NCBI RefSeq assembly: GCF_040412425.1
Contig: NC_089743.1
Location: 81,393,471-81,457,470, forward strand
Direction of reading: 5' to 3'
DNA: 64,000 bases
Source of the DNA: Macrobrachium rosenbergii
Taxonomy: Eukaryota; Arthropoda; Malacostraca; Decapoda; Palaemonidae
Positions within the stretch are counted from its first letter, which is position 1; each line of letters begins with the position of its first letter. The notes under the pieces were generated by a model that did not search any database, was not told the DNA's origin, and worked only from the letters and a program-made list of their open reading frames with translations. Made by a program: the position numbers and the translations under genes. Below are positions 31,741-43,014 of the stretch, one piece after another.

Positions 31741-31767
31741 TTATATGAAAATAACATTTTCATATAA
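31741..31767. repeat. Perfect palindrome at DIRS terminus
   Basis: TTATATGAAAAT, spacer AAC, ATTTTCATATAA: a 12-bp stem with 3-nt loop next to the repeated TTACCAAGTAATTACATAGC motif. Confidence 0.8.
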
Positions 31768-32559
31768 CTTACCAAGTAATTACATAGCTGAATCCACACT
31801 GACAGGAGGTGGGATACATGGACAAATTCTACTCGAAAACACTAAGTTATAGTAGTGACTTTGAAATAGAAAAGTTGCTAGCATTGAAGACAATGGTTGT
31901 TGTTTCCTTATTTGGTAAGAGAGCTACTGCAGGTGATTACTGCCTCTGGTTGGTGCTCATCTTAAACTGTAGTGGCGTGGCAGTATAGCCGTGGGGCAAC
32001 TCTACTTAGGTAGGAGCTTTGCAGCAAAGGATATGCCTGATGGCTAGCAAAGCATCAATAAGTGCCCTTACCCTGGGTTCAGTACCACAATAAAAATAAC
32101 CAGACAATGCTTTCACCTACACTGAAAACACCACAATCCATCCACTGAGATTGGTGGGTACTCCAGGTACAATGTACTCCCTGGCTCCCAAAAATTTGAC
32201 ACCTTACCTTAAGGCGAAGAGATAGTAGGAGAAAAGAGATTCCTATGCTTCCTCCCCCAATACCGTGCCAGCCACTGATAATGGCCCTAAAGGTACTGCA
32301 ATTTTCAAACAATGTTTCAACTTCTTTCAGATAGTGAGACGCAAAGATCAGTTCTCACTTCCAGTAGGCCGACTGCAGAATGGAAGTGAGTGACATACAG
32401 TAACTGCCTGAAATCTTATAAGGAAGAGACTGTCCTGACATCATGAGCTTTCACTGTAAAAGAAGGCAAAATTGTCCTCCTGAACTGGAGTGCACACCTC
32501 AGAAATTAAGTTTCTGACAAAGAAGGACAATGCATTCTTAGTTGGAAGGGGTGATGGGT

Positions 32560-33545
32560 TCTTGACAGAGCACCAGAGGTTACTGGATGGTCCTCTGACC
32601 TTCTGGGTCCTGATCAGGTAATACCTTAAGCCCTAGCAGGACAAAGAACTCTCTCTTCTTCCTCAGAGCCAAGGTATCTGTTAAGGTCTTAACAGAGAAA
32701 GAATGGGGCCAAGACTTGGAAGGGTCCTCATTCTTGGCTAAAAATCCAAGGGTAAAAGAAGCAAACTGTGTCTCCTTGTGAAAAATCTACCCTTTATCAA
32801 TGTCTTGGAACTTGCTAATATGTTGGTAGTAGCCAAGGCCAAGAGGAAGAGAGTCTTCCGAGTAAGGTTTCTTCGAGAAGAAGAACAAAGGGGTTGAAAA
32901 GCGGGACCTGTCAGCCACTTCAACACTACGTCCAGGTTCCAGGAGACCGGATCTTCCTTTCCCGTTTAGATGTATCAAAAGACTTGATGAGGTTAAGATT
33001 TGGGATTGACGCAAGATTCAGGACCCATGTTTAAACATTGAACTAAACACAGCTCGATACCCCTTAATGGTGGGGATGAGAGATTCCTAGATCTCCTCAG
33101 ATAAAGAAGGAAATCTGCAATTTAGGTCACAGACATCTCAGAAAAAGGGACGTTGAGTCTGAGACACCAGCTTCGGAAAATCGCCCACTTAGCCTGGAAG
33201 ACGTGGCTAGGAAATCGACGTCTTCACCTTGCAATGGCCTCTGCAGGGCGTCTTGAAAACTCTTACACTGACAAGCTTCTGGACAGTCTGAAGCCTGTCA
33301 GGGCAAGAACGGACAACCCTTTGGTATTTCCTAAAGTGAGGGTGTCTGAGTAGACACAGTTTTTTGGGGAATGATTCTCAGAAAGTCCACCCACAACTGT
33401 AGCAGGTCCTGGACCCATTCTTTCATGTGCCAGAACGGGGCTATGAGAATCACTGTAATGTTGCGATGAGCCCAAGACTTGTTCAATACTTCCCTGACCA
33501 TGTTGAAGGGCAGAAAGGCATAGCCCAAGAGGGCTCATCAGTTTT
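32560..33545 (-). pseudogene. DIRS spacer and tyrosine recombinase-like segment
   Basis: The minus strand at 33540-33330 reads YAFLPFNMVREVLNKSWAHR and ITVILIAPFWHMKEWVQDLL, the linker typical after RNase H in DIRS pol. At 32926-32738 it reads LTRKTLFLLALATTNILASS, matching the LLALATAKR-type start of the tyrosine recombinase catalytic domain, then DFLAKNEDPSKSWP. The R-H-R-Y catalytic residues cannot be followed because of frame breaks. Confidence 0.58.
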
Positions 33546-33599
33546 AGGTTGAGAAGTCTAAGTCTGGGCTCAGAGGATGAAGGGCTTTCCTTTTGAAAG

Positions 33600-35022
33600 T
33601 CTACATTCGGGCTGCCACCATGCTGGTCTGACCTGATTAACGGGTTTATGGGAAATCTGTAGGTGTCCGGCTGTGTTTCCCTGTCCCAGTTGGCCTAGAG
33701 GAAGAATTGAAAAACTCTCATGAGTTTGCCTAGTTTGACAAACATCTTGATGGATGACAGAGTCCCCAGTAGGCTCATCCACTGATGGGCCAAGCAAGAT
33801 GAAGGGGCTAGAAACTTATGGACCATCTGAAGGCAGCGGGCGATTCTCTTGGCAGACAGAAAAACCCGAAAGTCCGAGAGTTGAGGCTCATCCCAAAATA
33901 GAGGAACTCTTGCGACAGGGCCAACTGGGACTTCTGAAGGTAGACGATAATTCCCAGTTCACTGTGAGAGGAGATGTACAAGTCCTCCGTGTGCTTTTTC
34001 TCGAAGGGAATCGAAGAGGCAAGTCGTCCAGATATACAGTAAACCCCCGTATTCGCAGGGATGCGTACCCCCCCCCCCTGCGAATAGCTAAAATCTGTGA
34101 GTACCTAAAATCCCTCTAAAAACTCCTAGAACTGCCTATTTTGATAGTTCAAACACAAAAAACCCTCTAAAAATGCTTATACCCAAGTATTTTAATAGTT
34201 TTATCACAAAAAGTGCATTTAGCCATGAAAGTATGAAAATACAGTAATTAGTGAATATTTCTCAGTGAAAAATACCACGAATGGGCGAATTTTCCGCAAA
34301 TAATGTGTATATATGTTCCACAGAGGAATCCGCGAGTCGTGAGGACGTAAATACGGGGGGGTTTACTGTAGTCTGACGTTAATGCCTACTAAATGAAGTT
34401 ATTTGCTAGAAGAGCGAGGACTTGAGTGAACACTTGCGGTGCCGTAGAGAGACCGAAGCAAAGAGCCCGAAACTGGAGATATAGCTGGTGCCATGTGCTT
34501 GGAAGCTGGCACCGGGGGCTCGGGTGGCGCCAGGCACTCCGAGAGGAGACAGGCATTTAGATGCTGATATGGGGCGCCTGAGTGTGTCCTGGGTAACTAA
34601 CCTTAGATACTTCCTGGAGTCCGGATGGAAGAGAAAATGGAAGCATGCATCCTGCATATCCAAGATTATCATTCAATTGCCCTGGTGAATGGATGAAAAG
34701 ACTGACTGGTTTGTCTCCATCTGAACTTCATTTGCCAGATGAAGAGATCGAGGGAGCTTATGCTGAGGACTGGTCTCCAAATCCCGATGATTTGGGAACC
34801 AAAAACAGACAGTACTCTCTCTTTCGGAGAGAGGCGACCTCCTCCAAAAATGGCGAATGTTTCCCGAGCCTCTTGAGTAGGCTGTAAAAATGATCGGAGA
34901 AGGGACCAAAGGAGTGTTCTCCATGAACAGAATGGAGAAGCCCTCCCTTGGAACCTTGACCATCCACTGTTCTGTCCCCTGATACTCCACTTCTCCCAAA
35001 ACTCGAGAAGACTGACTCCCAC
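33600..35022 (-). pseudogene. DIRS reverse transcriptase, split by a miniature element
   Basis: The minus strand starts GVSLLEFWEKW (35020), continues with VFGSQIIGIWRPVLSISSL (GWRPVxDLSxLN equivalent), METNQSVFSSIHQGN, and DMQDACFHFLFHPDSRKYLR (DLxDAYFQIPIHP equivalent) to about 34580. After the insertion at 34037-34368 it resumes with LGIIVYLQKSQLALSQEFLY near 33960-33900 and FRVFLSAKRIARCLQMV near 33860. The YLDDW block is not found, probably lost around the insertion. Inactive. Confidence 0.65.
34037..34368. mobile_element. Miniature inverted-repeat element, 332 bp, Tigger-like
   Basis: Inverted ends: CAGTAAACCCCCGTATTCGC at the start and, from the other end, CAGTAAACCCCCCCGTATTT. TA flanks both sides (34035-34036, 34369-34370). 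A C-run of about 13 lies at 34067-34079. The interior is AT-rich and non-coding. It is nested in the DIRS reverse transcriptase. Confidence 0.88.
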
Positions 35023-35049
35023 TTGTGTATGAGGAATTCTTCCTCATTT

Positions 35050-35570
35050 CTTGGGCAAGGACTTGAGCTCCCCTTGATAGTTCTTGTTCAAGTGGGACCA
35101 ATCTTGCCGCATGGCGTCTGTTGCCCATACTAGAGGGTCTGGGGCCTGAGAACAAAAAAGAGAAAGGTGATGGTTCCTAGAGGTGGCAAACAGGTCTAAT
35201 GTCAGCCTGCCCAATAGTATCGCAGATTCCGATAGACCAGGGGATCCAAGGTCCACTCGTTGGGAAGGATCTACTATTCGATGGCTCAGCTCATCCATCA
35301 GAATATTAGTTTGCCCTGAAAAAATCGAGTGACTAGACTCACTCGATTTCATATGTCCAGAGTAGAAGATCTCTTGCTGTCTGGCAGAGAGAAAAGTGAA
35401 AGCTGTCTTGCTCTTGTATGTACATTAGGGCTGTGGTATTGTCTGAATGGACTGCCACAGTCTTGTGAACTAGGGTCAAGAAGCACTGAAGCCCTAAGTG
35501 AATAGCTTTCAGTTCTCTGACGTTGATGTGAAGGTTCTGTTCTTCTGGAGACCACGTCCTGTAAACTTCC
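35050..35570 (-). pseudogene. DIRS RNase H block, displaced
   Basis: The minus strand reads, with shifts, RGLQKNRTFTS (degenerate W-S-P-E-E-Q-N-L-H-I-N-V equivalent), SLTLVHKTVAVHSDNTTALM, QTARDLLLWTYEIE, then RLTLDLFATSRNHHLSLFC and DPLVWATDAMRQDWSHLN. DNTTALM carries the conserved RNase H Asp, and DLFATSRN...WATDAM is the segment that follows RNase H in DIRS pol. It ends abruptly at about 35050 and is followed by the start of an RT. Confidence 0.68.
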
Positions 35571-35599
35571 CAGTTGAGAAATGGGCATTGGAACAGGTC

Positions 35600-37290
35600 T
35601 TAGACTGGACTTGGGCTTACTCCCAAGAAAGGGATGTTGCTGGAGAGGAGACTGTCTTAGGAACAAACGCGGATGAATCCTTGGGGCATCTGGAAGGATG
35701 CATCAGATGATCCTAAGTCCACTTCTATTAAAGGTCCGACTTCTGGGTCTGAGTGACTCCTTTAGTAGAATGAGAGCACCAAAAATCTCTTCCTTCAAAA
35801 CCCCCGAAGAGAAAAGAGCTGCAAGTTCAAGAGAGCCATACCTGAAGGTTTTGTCTGCATGAGAAAGGACTCCTAGCCAGTCCGAGGCAAAGTCTCCAAA
35901 AATCATTTCAATCTTCAATCCTCTTGGCTAGTGCTCTCACCATCCAGTCCAAGAAACAAAGCTTCAGACAACTCAAAGTCGTCTTGACAAAGAGGTCAAG
36001 TTCTGCTGGCGAAAAACAATTTTCGCCAACAAAAACACCAAGCGTCGGGAAGGAGCAGCTTCCCCGGTGGCATAGGAAAGAAACCTCCTATGGATTAAGC
36101 ACAAGGGAGGAAAAACGAACGAAGCCTTATCTTGCTCCCTCTTGGCAGAAAACCAAACTTCAATCTCCAGGAGTGTCTTCCTAGAAGATGAGGAAAGCAC
36201 CAAGTGAGGAGCCTTGGTCTGTTATCTGGAAGGCTTCTCATCAGAAAGGTCGAGGTAGATGGTCTGGGGCTAGCAGGAACTAAAAATGGGAAGGAAAGCT
36301 CACCCACAAATACTGAAGGAAAGTTGCATAGGCTAGGAGACCCACGGTCGGAAACAGGCGCTTGGCACTCCGAGCAGGAGATTGATACTGAAGAGTTGTC
36401 ACTGGGTGCTCGAGAGTTGGTGCAGGGCACTCGAGAGTTGGTGCAGGGCGCTCGAGAGTTGGCGCAGGGCGCTCAAGAGTTGGAGCAGGGCACTTGGGAG
36501 CTGGCGCCGGGCGCTTGGGAGCTGGTGCTGGGTGCTTGGAAGTGGGCACTGGACTCTTGGCAACTGAAGCCTGAGTGCTCGGGAGCTGGTGCCAGGCACT
36601 CAGAAACTGGAGTGGACGCTCACGAGCTGGCGTTGGACGCTCGTGAAGAGACAGGTGCTTGAACGAAGACCACAGGCACCTGAGAGGGATCATTGGGTGC
36701 TTGGAGCTAAATACTGGCACCCAATGGAAGTATGCTCAGGAGAGAAATAATCTGGACTGTCCTGTGCCTTGCAGGAAGGTTGAAGACTGCACCTGGCTCC
36801 TTAAATTGCTAATCGGGCAGCAGAAAAGAGCGGCCAGCATCGCCTGCTTGTCTCTTTAATGGACGAGATGAATCTAGAAAGCTGTTGTGGTGCTCCAAGT
36901 CAGGGCTGGAGTCTTGAGAGTCAGACGAAAACTAACGCACATCCACAGAGACGCCTTTCCAACGGCTGTCTGTTGAAGCCTGGGATCGATCAACAGGCTC
37001 AACTGAGGGGTGACTACTTGTGGGCAAACCCCACCAACCTCCCTTGGACCTCTGGTATGACTCCTCCCAGGCTTACGAGAGTATGACACTTCATCTAGGA
37101 GAATCGGCGGGATGAGCAGCCACCTCCTCCACTTGCACACTGCTTTCTTCTTTCAAGACACCTTTCCAGTGGCTGTCAGCCAATACCTGGGGATGCGTAA
37201 CAGGTTTGACAGAGGGGGGCAACTACCTGTGGGCCAACCCCCTCGGCCTCCATTGGACTTTTGGTATGTCTTCTCCCAGGTTTAGCGCAG
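35600..37290 (-). pseudogene. DIRS gag, decayed, with heptapeptide repeats
   Basis: Minus-strand frames include the 36280-36720 frame with PAPTLER-type heptad repeats, the 35973-36203 frame with SSSSRKTLLEIEVWFSAKRE and QDKASFVFPPLCLIHRRFLS, and the 35703-35918 frame with ADKTFRYGSLELAALFSSGV. These resemble gag of DIRS elements I recall from decapods and other marine animals. A diverged tandem pair of about 200 bp lies at 36945-37085 and 37150-37290. No frame is long enough to be functional. Confidence 0.55.
36404..36640 (+). repeat. 21-bp minisatellite within DIRS gag
   Basis: About eleven units of 21 bp, consensus GGGCGCTCGAGAGTTGGTGCA, degenerate toward the right. The period preserves frame, giving PAPTLER-like heptapeptides on the minus strand (element sense) and ARELVQG-like ones on the plus strand. 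Confidence 0.88.
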
Positions 37291-39880
37291 TATGACAGTG
37301 ATCTTGGTCTTTGAGAACCAACAGGATGCTCTATCAGATGTTCACGTTGTTTTACGTTCTTCCAGACTGCAGACTGAGATTATAGGTGTGAAATGACTTC
37401 TTTCATCCTGATCAAAGCCCCTACACTTCTAGTTCTAGATACTCAATAAGGATGCCACGAACCTTCTTTTAGGTGCCTAAAAGAATGAGAGGTCTGGGTT
37501 CTTACTTCCCATGAGAGATTACATAAAGCTTCAAATGGTCTGCCTTTCATTCTACCATCTCTTGAAAACTTGTCTACATTTTAACTAAAGTAGAATCCAG
37601 TAGAGACTACCTGTGCCATGCATATTTACGTAAATGTGAAGGGTCATTTTTTCCTGACAAAACCAAAAAAAAAACCTTCCCCAAGAGGTTATGTAGAAGC
37701 AAAAGCCATTGCTTTGCTAGAATGTTCTGTAAGGGCTGGAAACTAAGCAAGGAGAAATTGTGTACTTGCTTCTCCTAGGGGAAATCCTGAAAACTGTGAG
37801 AATCTATTTTCATCCCCAGTTAGACAAAAAAAAGTGCATCAGGACTGCCAATAACTTAGTTGATTGAAATGAATGCTCAAAAACTTGTGCCAGACATTCA
37901 ATTAAGAGTAGAACCAGAATGACATCAATTCCCTATTGGAGACCATGATCTCAAGAAAAACTCTTGGTGGTGTTTGGTCCAAAATCCCCGGTCTACAATA
38001 GTAACCCTTTCCTTGCAAACATCAACTGAAGGTACTTGTAAGAGGATGGATTTAACAAGGCAAGGAAAGAAATTTCCTGCATGATCACTGAAATCATCCC
38101 ATTATATTAATAAAAACTTGGCCTCTATGGAGGAAAAACTTCTCCCAGGATGAGAGCAAGAAGGGAAAACTATTGTCGACAACAGATGAGGGAGCCAGAA
38201 AAGAAATGACATAACCCTCCCTGAATATTTTACTACCCAGGGATCTGTCTCATAGAGTTATCAGAAATTCCACACAGCCTGTGCACATAATCTTAGAAAA
38301 CTAAAAATCACAAGAATTGGTATTTAAAAGGATGAGTGGTCCCTTACCCTTATTAAATCCTGGTGAGGAACAGTAAAATGGCTTCCACAAGAAAAATGAT
38401 TTGAGAGAAAACAGACAGTTCTCAGGAGGCAAACCAGGAACAGACACAGGCACAGGCCTCCTCATGGTTGGCTTTCAGGACTGCTTCAAAAAATGAAGGT
38501 GCTCTTGAACATAAACATCCTCCTTAACTACTTTAAAGAACAGAACAATGAGACAATCAATACTTCAAGTACCCCTCTAAAATCTTAAAAGCTTCCAGTT
38601 CCAGAAAACTCCTCAAGTTAAGTGAAAGCTCAGCAAACACATCTTCAATCCAGTGTAAACATGAGATTTGGACAAAATTCTTCACCTCTGCATTGAACCA
38701 AATACTGAAGCTCAGAATCAAGAATTTTATTTTCATTTTTCAGTCCACACAGTCAAAACCTTCTGCATCTGGAACAGAAGACAGTTAAGCACTGGCAAGG
38801 CACCAAAAGCCTATAATGCGGCCCTGTGCGGCAGTATATAAGAAGGACAAGTACTGGCTTTCTTGAACAATGCCTTTTATGCCAGAATGTGAGAACACCT
38901 CAAATCATGCTCTAACCAAAAGGTAAAAAAGTGTAAACTCTCATACTTAGCAGGTGCCAACATATTCAAGATGAAAGACACCTAGTCTTTATTGAATCCA
39001 ACTCCTCAACCAAATGTCGAAATCTTCATTTGCCAGAGCATACGAAAGAGTCAAGGCAACAAAAGCCAAATCCTCAAATGAAAAGCTTGATGATATAGGA
39101 AGGAAGGCACCAGAAAGCACACAGTCTTGTGGCGCCATGCCAGAAAGTGCCCAGTCTTATGCCACTGAGCTACGAAATGCTGCAAGACACTAGGAAACCA
39201 AAGAAATAACCCCACTAAATGAAAGCAACGCATTCTCCTGGCATACCTCACCTGAAGCACCAAGAAACGGTTGAGAAAATGTGTAACACCACTAAATATA
39301 GGAAGAACACTCTCTAGTTGTGCTACACTTGAAACAACAACAGGTGCAAGCAAAAATGACAACAGTACCCCTCATAGTTTATGGCTTGAGAAGCATTTGG
39401 GAGGAGGGCTAGTAATACCTGAAGGACTACCTAATGAGACAATGTTGTCAATTGAAAACAAAGCACTTGCCAATAATGCTGCTAGAACAGCACTACTATT
39501 TCCAAACCTTGGCATTCTGGGTAGGGCAAGAGTGGTGTGTGGTACTGCTACATCAAATGTTTCTTAATCTATTTGTTTGGTGTTAAAATCACTCCAGATC
39601 TTTAACATGCTGAAATAATCAGTCCTATATTTTCTGTGTTATGACCTTTTGTAATATTTTACACTGTACTTTTATTTATAAATGTTGCATAGACTTTGAG
39701 CAACACTGCCAGTTCTCTTAAAGGATTCACAATCAAGCTGAGCTGACCTAGGGGCATGTAGAGATCTAATTCTACTATAAGAAAATGATGAGTATGGAAA
39801 TAAAAATCTCAAGAAACTAGAATGGCACAGAATTGTGCAGAGTATTTTAATCTACAAAAGTATGTAGAAAAAGACCTGTG
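37291..39880. other. Intronic stretch, unidentified
   Basis: No recognisable exon or element. An open frame at 39271-39567 (plus) and its minus-strand counterpart at 39051-39362 have no known motif. A loose repetition of CCAGAAAG and CAGTCTTGTGGC-like words lies around 39105-39200. Confidence 0.4.
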
Positions 39881-39959
39881 AATACTTTTAAAGTAATCTC
39901 TCAATTATCTGGATTAATAGAGCCAATGCCCTGTCAGGTAAAGATCTCCAGACAAGGGG

Positions 39960-40600
39960 AAGCAAAAAACTCTGGTGTTCAACAGCAACTTCGCACCTTT
40001 GCTCCCCTACCTTGCCAATACTGCATAAGCATAAATACTCAGTATGCTTATAAACAATAACCATCACACTTTAAACTGAAAACTTTATGCAACTGGCAAT
40101 TAGCTAGGTTATTTAACCATATCTGTAACAAAATATACAGTATAAATTCACAAAAAAGTGAACCTTTTATTTTTGTCTCATACACAACATGCAATACAGT
40201 AGGTTACACTACTGGATATATCACTTTCTTTTTCATTTTGCCCAAACCCATTATACAACACAATCTTTAAAATGCATCATACACTAAAAACCAAACCATT
40301 TTTTTTTTATTTTGCCCAAACACAGTCTTTGAAATACATCGTATTTACATAAAAACATGGCAAACTTTTCTTTTTATTTCTCCCAAACATTCTATAAAAT
40401 ACGTCGTGCATACAAAAAAGCAAACCTACAAATATTAAAATACTGCCACTTACCCGTGAGCACTGCCCTTGGTGCTTATGATGGCCTGACTTTAAAAACT
40501 TGTGAGGAGGTTTACAAGTCCTTCTTCACCTCCTCCACTCCTGATATCATGCAAAGTTGTTTGTGCAATGCTGTACTCATCTATGATACATGACATAGAC
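39960..40600 (+). repeat. Diverged copy of the 28718-29700 repeat
   Basis: Shared words include CAATACTGCATAA, AACCATCACACTTTAAA and TGTAACAAAATATAC in the same order, then TACAAGTCCTTCTTCACC resembling TACAAGCCCTCCTCCACC near 29838. Probably decayed DNA transposon sequence. Confidence 0.6.
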
Positions 40601-41849
40601 CATCCTGCCTCGATTCTCCAGAAGATTTCTAGTTTCTTTTAAAGGGTCATACCTTCCTTGGGCTCTTGGGATGGTGGTGAAATTGCAAAAGATGCTGGCA
40701 CCATACTCAACCTAACGGGACCTGCAATGCCCACAGGCACTGCGATCAAAGTCCACATACTCAGGATATATATCACAATGGGAACCATCTAAAAAGTTCA
40801 AACATGCAACTGATAATACACAACTGTATAAAGAGGGAAAACTCTCTTTGGTACAGAGTGCATTGATACTTTCGAGACGTAACCAATCAGAGAAAGATAC
40901 ATTTATGATGCACAGGCCTATCAATCAAAAAATCACATTGATGTATATGTTTCTGCCAGTAGCGAGAAAGTTTACATAAACATGAGGGCTCGACCACCCA
41001 CGCTACTTCTATTAAATTGATGTACCCAAATCAGCCAAAAAAAGCAATAAACAAAGGGACGTTTCTTGCTTTTAAGCCTCTCTACCTCTTCCACTTTGTG
41101 TTGTTATAATTTGTATGTAAGCAGGTGTGTTTCTTAGCATGGTATCACTAGTTCTCTCTCTCTATCTCTATCTTTTTTGTGCTATGCTTGATTCATTTCA
41201 TTACAAGTTCAGCTGACTCTAATATGACTACTGTATCACATATCATAACAGATCACACGGAAATATTTTATCACCATTGATATTTCACCTTAAATATAAT
41301 GTTCACATTCAGAGTAAAAGATTAAAAATAGTTACAGTATATATAAATTTCATCATGAATTTTTTCATAGATGTTGGCAACACGAACTGTTTATAACAAG
41401 CTCCCCCTTCCCTCAACCAAAGGGAAGAGGTGTGTACAACTAGGGATATTAAATGTTTATCTTTTGGGGTACTTAATTTATGATTCTTTCATCTCTTATA
41501 CTGTGAAAGTTATAACAAAAAACCTGAAAATAAAACACTGCCTACCCATCTCCAACCCCACTTACAGTGCATTCAAACCCCCCTTCCATCTGGAGAAACT
41601 CCTTCCCTGGCCACCCACCTTCCAAAACAACACTCTGAGTGAATCTATCTGTAAACAACCTTCCTGCCACTCCTCTTCCATGGTGCTACGCCTTCCAACC
41701 CCACCCACGAAACTTTTCTTGGCCCCCACACCCCCAAACTGTTTCTCAGTCTTTTGAGAATAAGCAGTATTACCAACATTGCACAGCATTGCCAACCATT
41801 GGAGAGTGGTTTTTTCAAATTTTTTAAAACATACATATATATTATATAT
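40601..41849. other. Intronic stretch, nothing identified
   Basis: It contains a 128-codon plus-strand open frame at 41371-41757 rich in Pro and Ser with no known domain; codon content resembles random C-rich DNA. Confidence 0.4.
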
Positions 41850-41859
41850 ATGTCATATA

Positions 41860-42145
41860 TACTTTCTATCCTTGAAGACTGTGGGTCGTGCTATCGTTCT
41901 CAGCTAACCTCTCTGCTGGTCCTGCCGATTCTCCGATAGGCCAATGAAGAATTAGAGGAATTTATTTCTGGTGATAGAAATTCACTTCTCGTTATAATGT
42001 GGTTCAGATTCCACAATAAGCTGTAGGTCCCGTTGTTAGTAACCAATTGGTTCCTAGCCACGTAAAATAAATCCAATCCTTCGGGCCAGCCCTACGAGCG
42101 CTGTTAATCAGCTCAGTGGTCTGGTTAAACTAAGGTATGCTTAAC
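41860..42145 (+). repeat. Abundant decapod-type short interspersed repeat
   Basis: The run GGTGATAGAAATTCACTTCT, ATAATGTGGTTCAGATTCC, AAGCTGTAGGTCCCGTTG, CTAGCCACGTAAAATAA, CCTTCGGGCCAGCCCTA and CAGCTCAGTGGTCTGGTTAA matches a sequence I recall as very common in decapod genomic reads. CAGCTCAGTGG resembles a tRNA A box. The family name is not known to me. Confidence 0.6.
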
Positions 42146-42307
42146 TTCCTATCCTTGGAGAAATATGCTGCCCTTAGGGTATATGCTAATAAATTCTTTC
42201 CCTACACCTACAGTATGATATGGAAAAATTATTTTTATCTTTTTTATGCCATAATCCCTCAATTATCCAGATGCACGTTAACCAGGCGTCAACACTATCT
42301 GGACCCC

Positions 42308-42411
<104 letters not shown>

Positions 42412-42444
42412 TATCACATACACAATTGTTCTGTGCATTAGTAG

Positions 42445-42539
42445 TATTACTAAAAGGACCTCATTCAAACTGGATGGTAACTTTTTCTGAATAAAAAAAC
42501 TCCGTTAGATACCATTCAGTTTGAATGAGGTCCTTTTAG

Positions 42540-42544
<5 letters not shown>
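42445..42544. repeat. 35-bp inverted repeat between (TA)n tracts, MITE-like
   Basis: Arm 42445-42479 and arm 42510-42544 are reverse complements with one mismatch; each begins, from outside, TATTACTAAAAGGACCTCAT. The spacer is 30 nt. (TA)n tracts lie on both sides, consistent with insertion into TA repeats by a TA-targeting element, or with a snap-back structure. Confidence 0.88.
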
Positions 42545-42602
<58 letters not shown>

Positions 42603-42610
42603 TAAATATA

Positions 42611-42683
<73 letters not shown>
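42541..42683 (+). repeat. (AT)n microsatellite, interrupted
   Basis: Two AT runs (about 42541-42597 and 42617-42683) are separated by a short AAATATAAATATAATATAC interruption. Confidence 0.95.
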
Positions 42684-42687
<4 letters not shown>

Positions 42688-42703
42688 CATATATGAATAT
42701 ATA

Positions 42704-42932
42704 CAGTGGCCCCTGATTTTACGCGTTCCACATTTCCACGATTCACTTTGTCGCTTATTTTTGTGGAACACATCATTCACTGGTCGGTGGGGGAAATTTC
42801 ACTAATTTGTGGATTTTTCTTTGGGCTGTAGCTGTATCTCTAAAACTATCACTAACCTAATTCACTTTTTTTTTGTAGAGCAACAGTAATTTATTCACTA
42901 ACTACTGTATTTTTTCATTAAAATATATGTAT

Positions 42933-43014
<82 letters not shown>

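Larger units (their letters stand above)
31530..37290 (-). mobile_element. DIRS-like retrotransposon, rearranged copy
   Basis: A second DIRS-like lineage, read on the minus strand. Blocks from high to low coordinate: gag (about 37290-35600), RNase H and tail (about 35570-35050), reverse transcriptase (about 35022-34390, then 34034-33600 after an inserted miniature element), post-RNase H spacer (about 33545-33330), tyrosine recombinase-like (about 33000-32560), and a terminal region with repeated CCAAGTAATTACATAGCT at about 31537 and 31770. Stops and shifts are frequent. The RNase H block lies before RT instead of after it, so this is either two truncated copies joined or one permuted copy. 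Confidence 0.7.

Noticed and set aside
36204..36662. 152-codon plus-strand heptad-repeat protein
   Set aside because: It is the antisense reading of the 21-bp minisatellite in a minus-strand DIRS gag.
41371..41757. 128-codon plus-strand frame rich in Pro and Ser
   Set aside because: No similarity recognised, it lies within a trh intron, and the composition fits chance in C-rich DNA.
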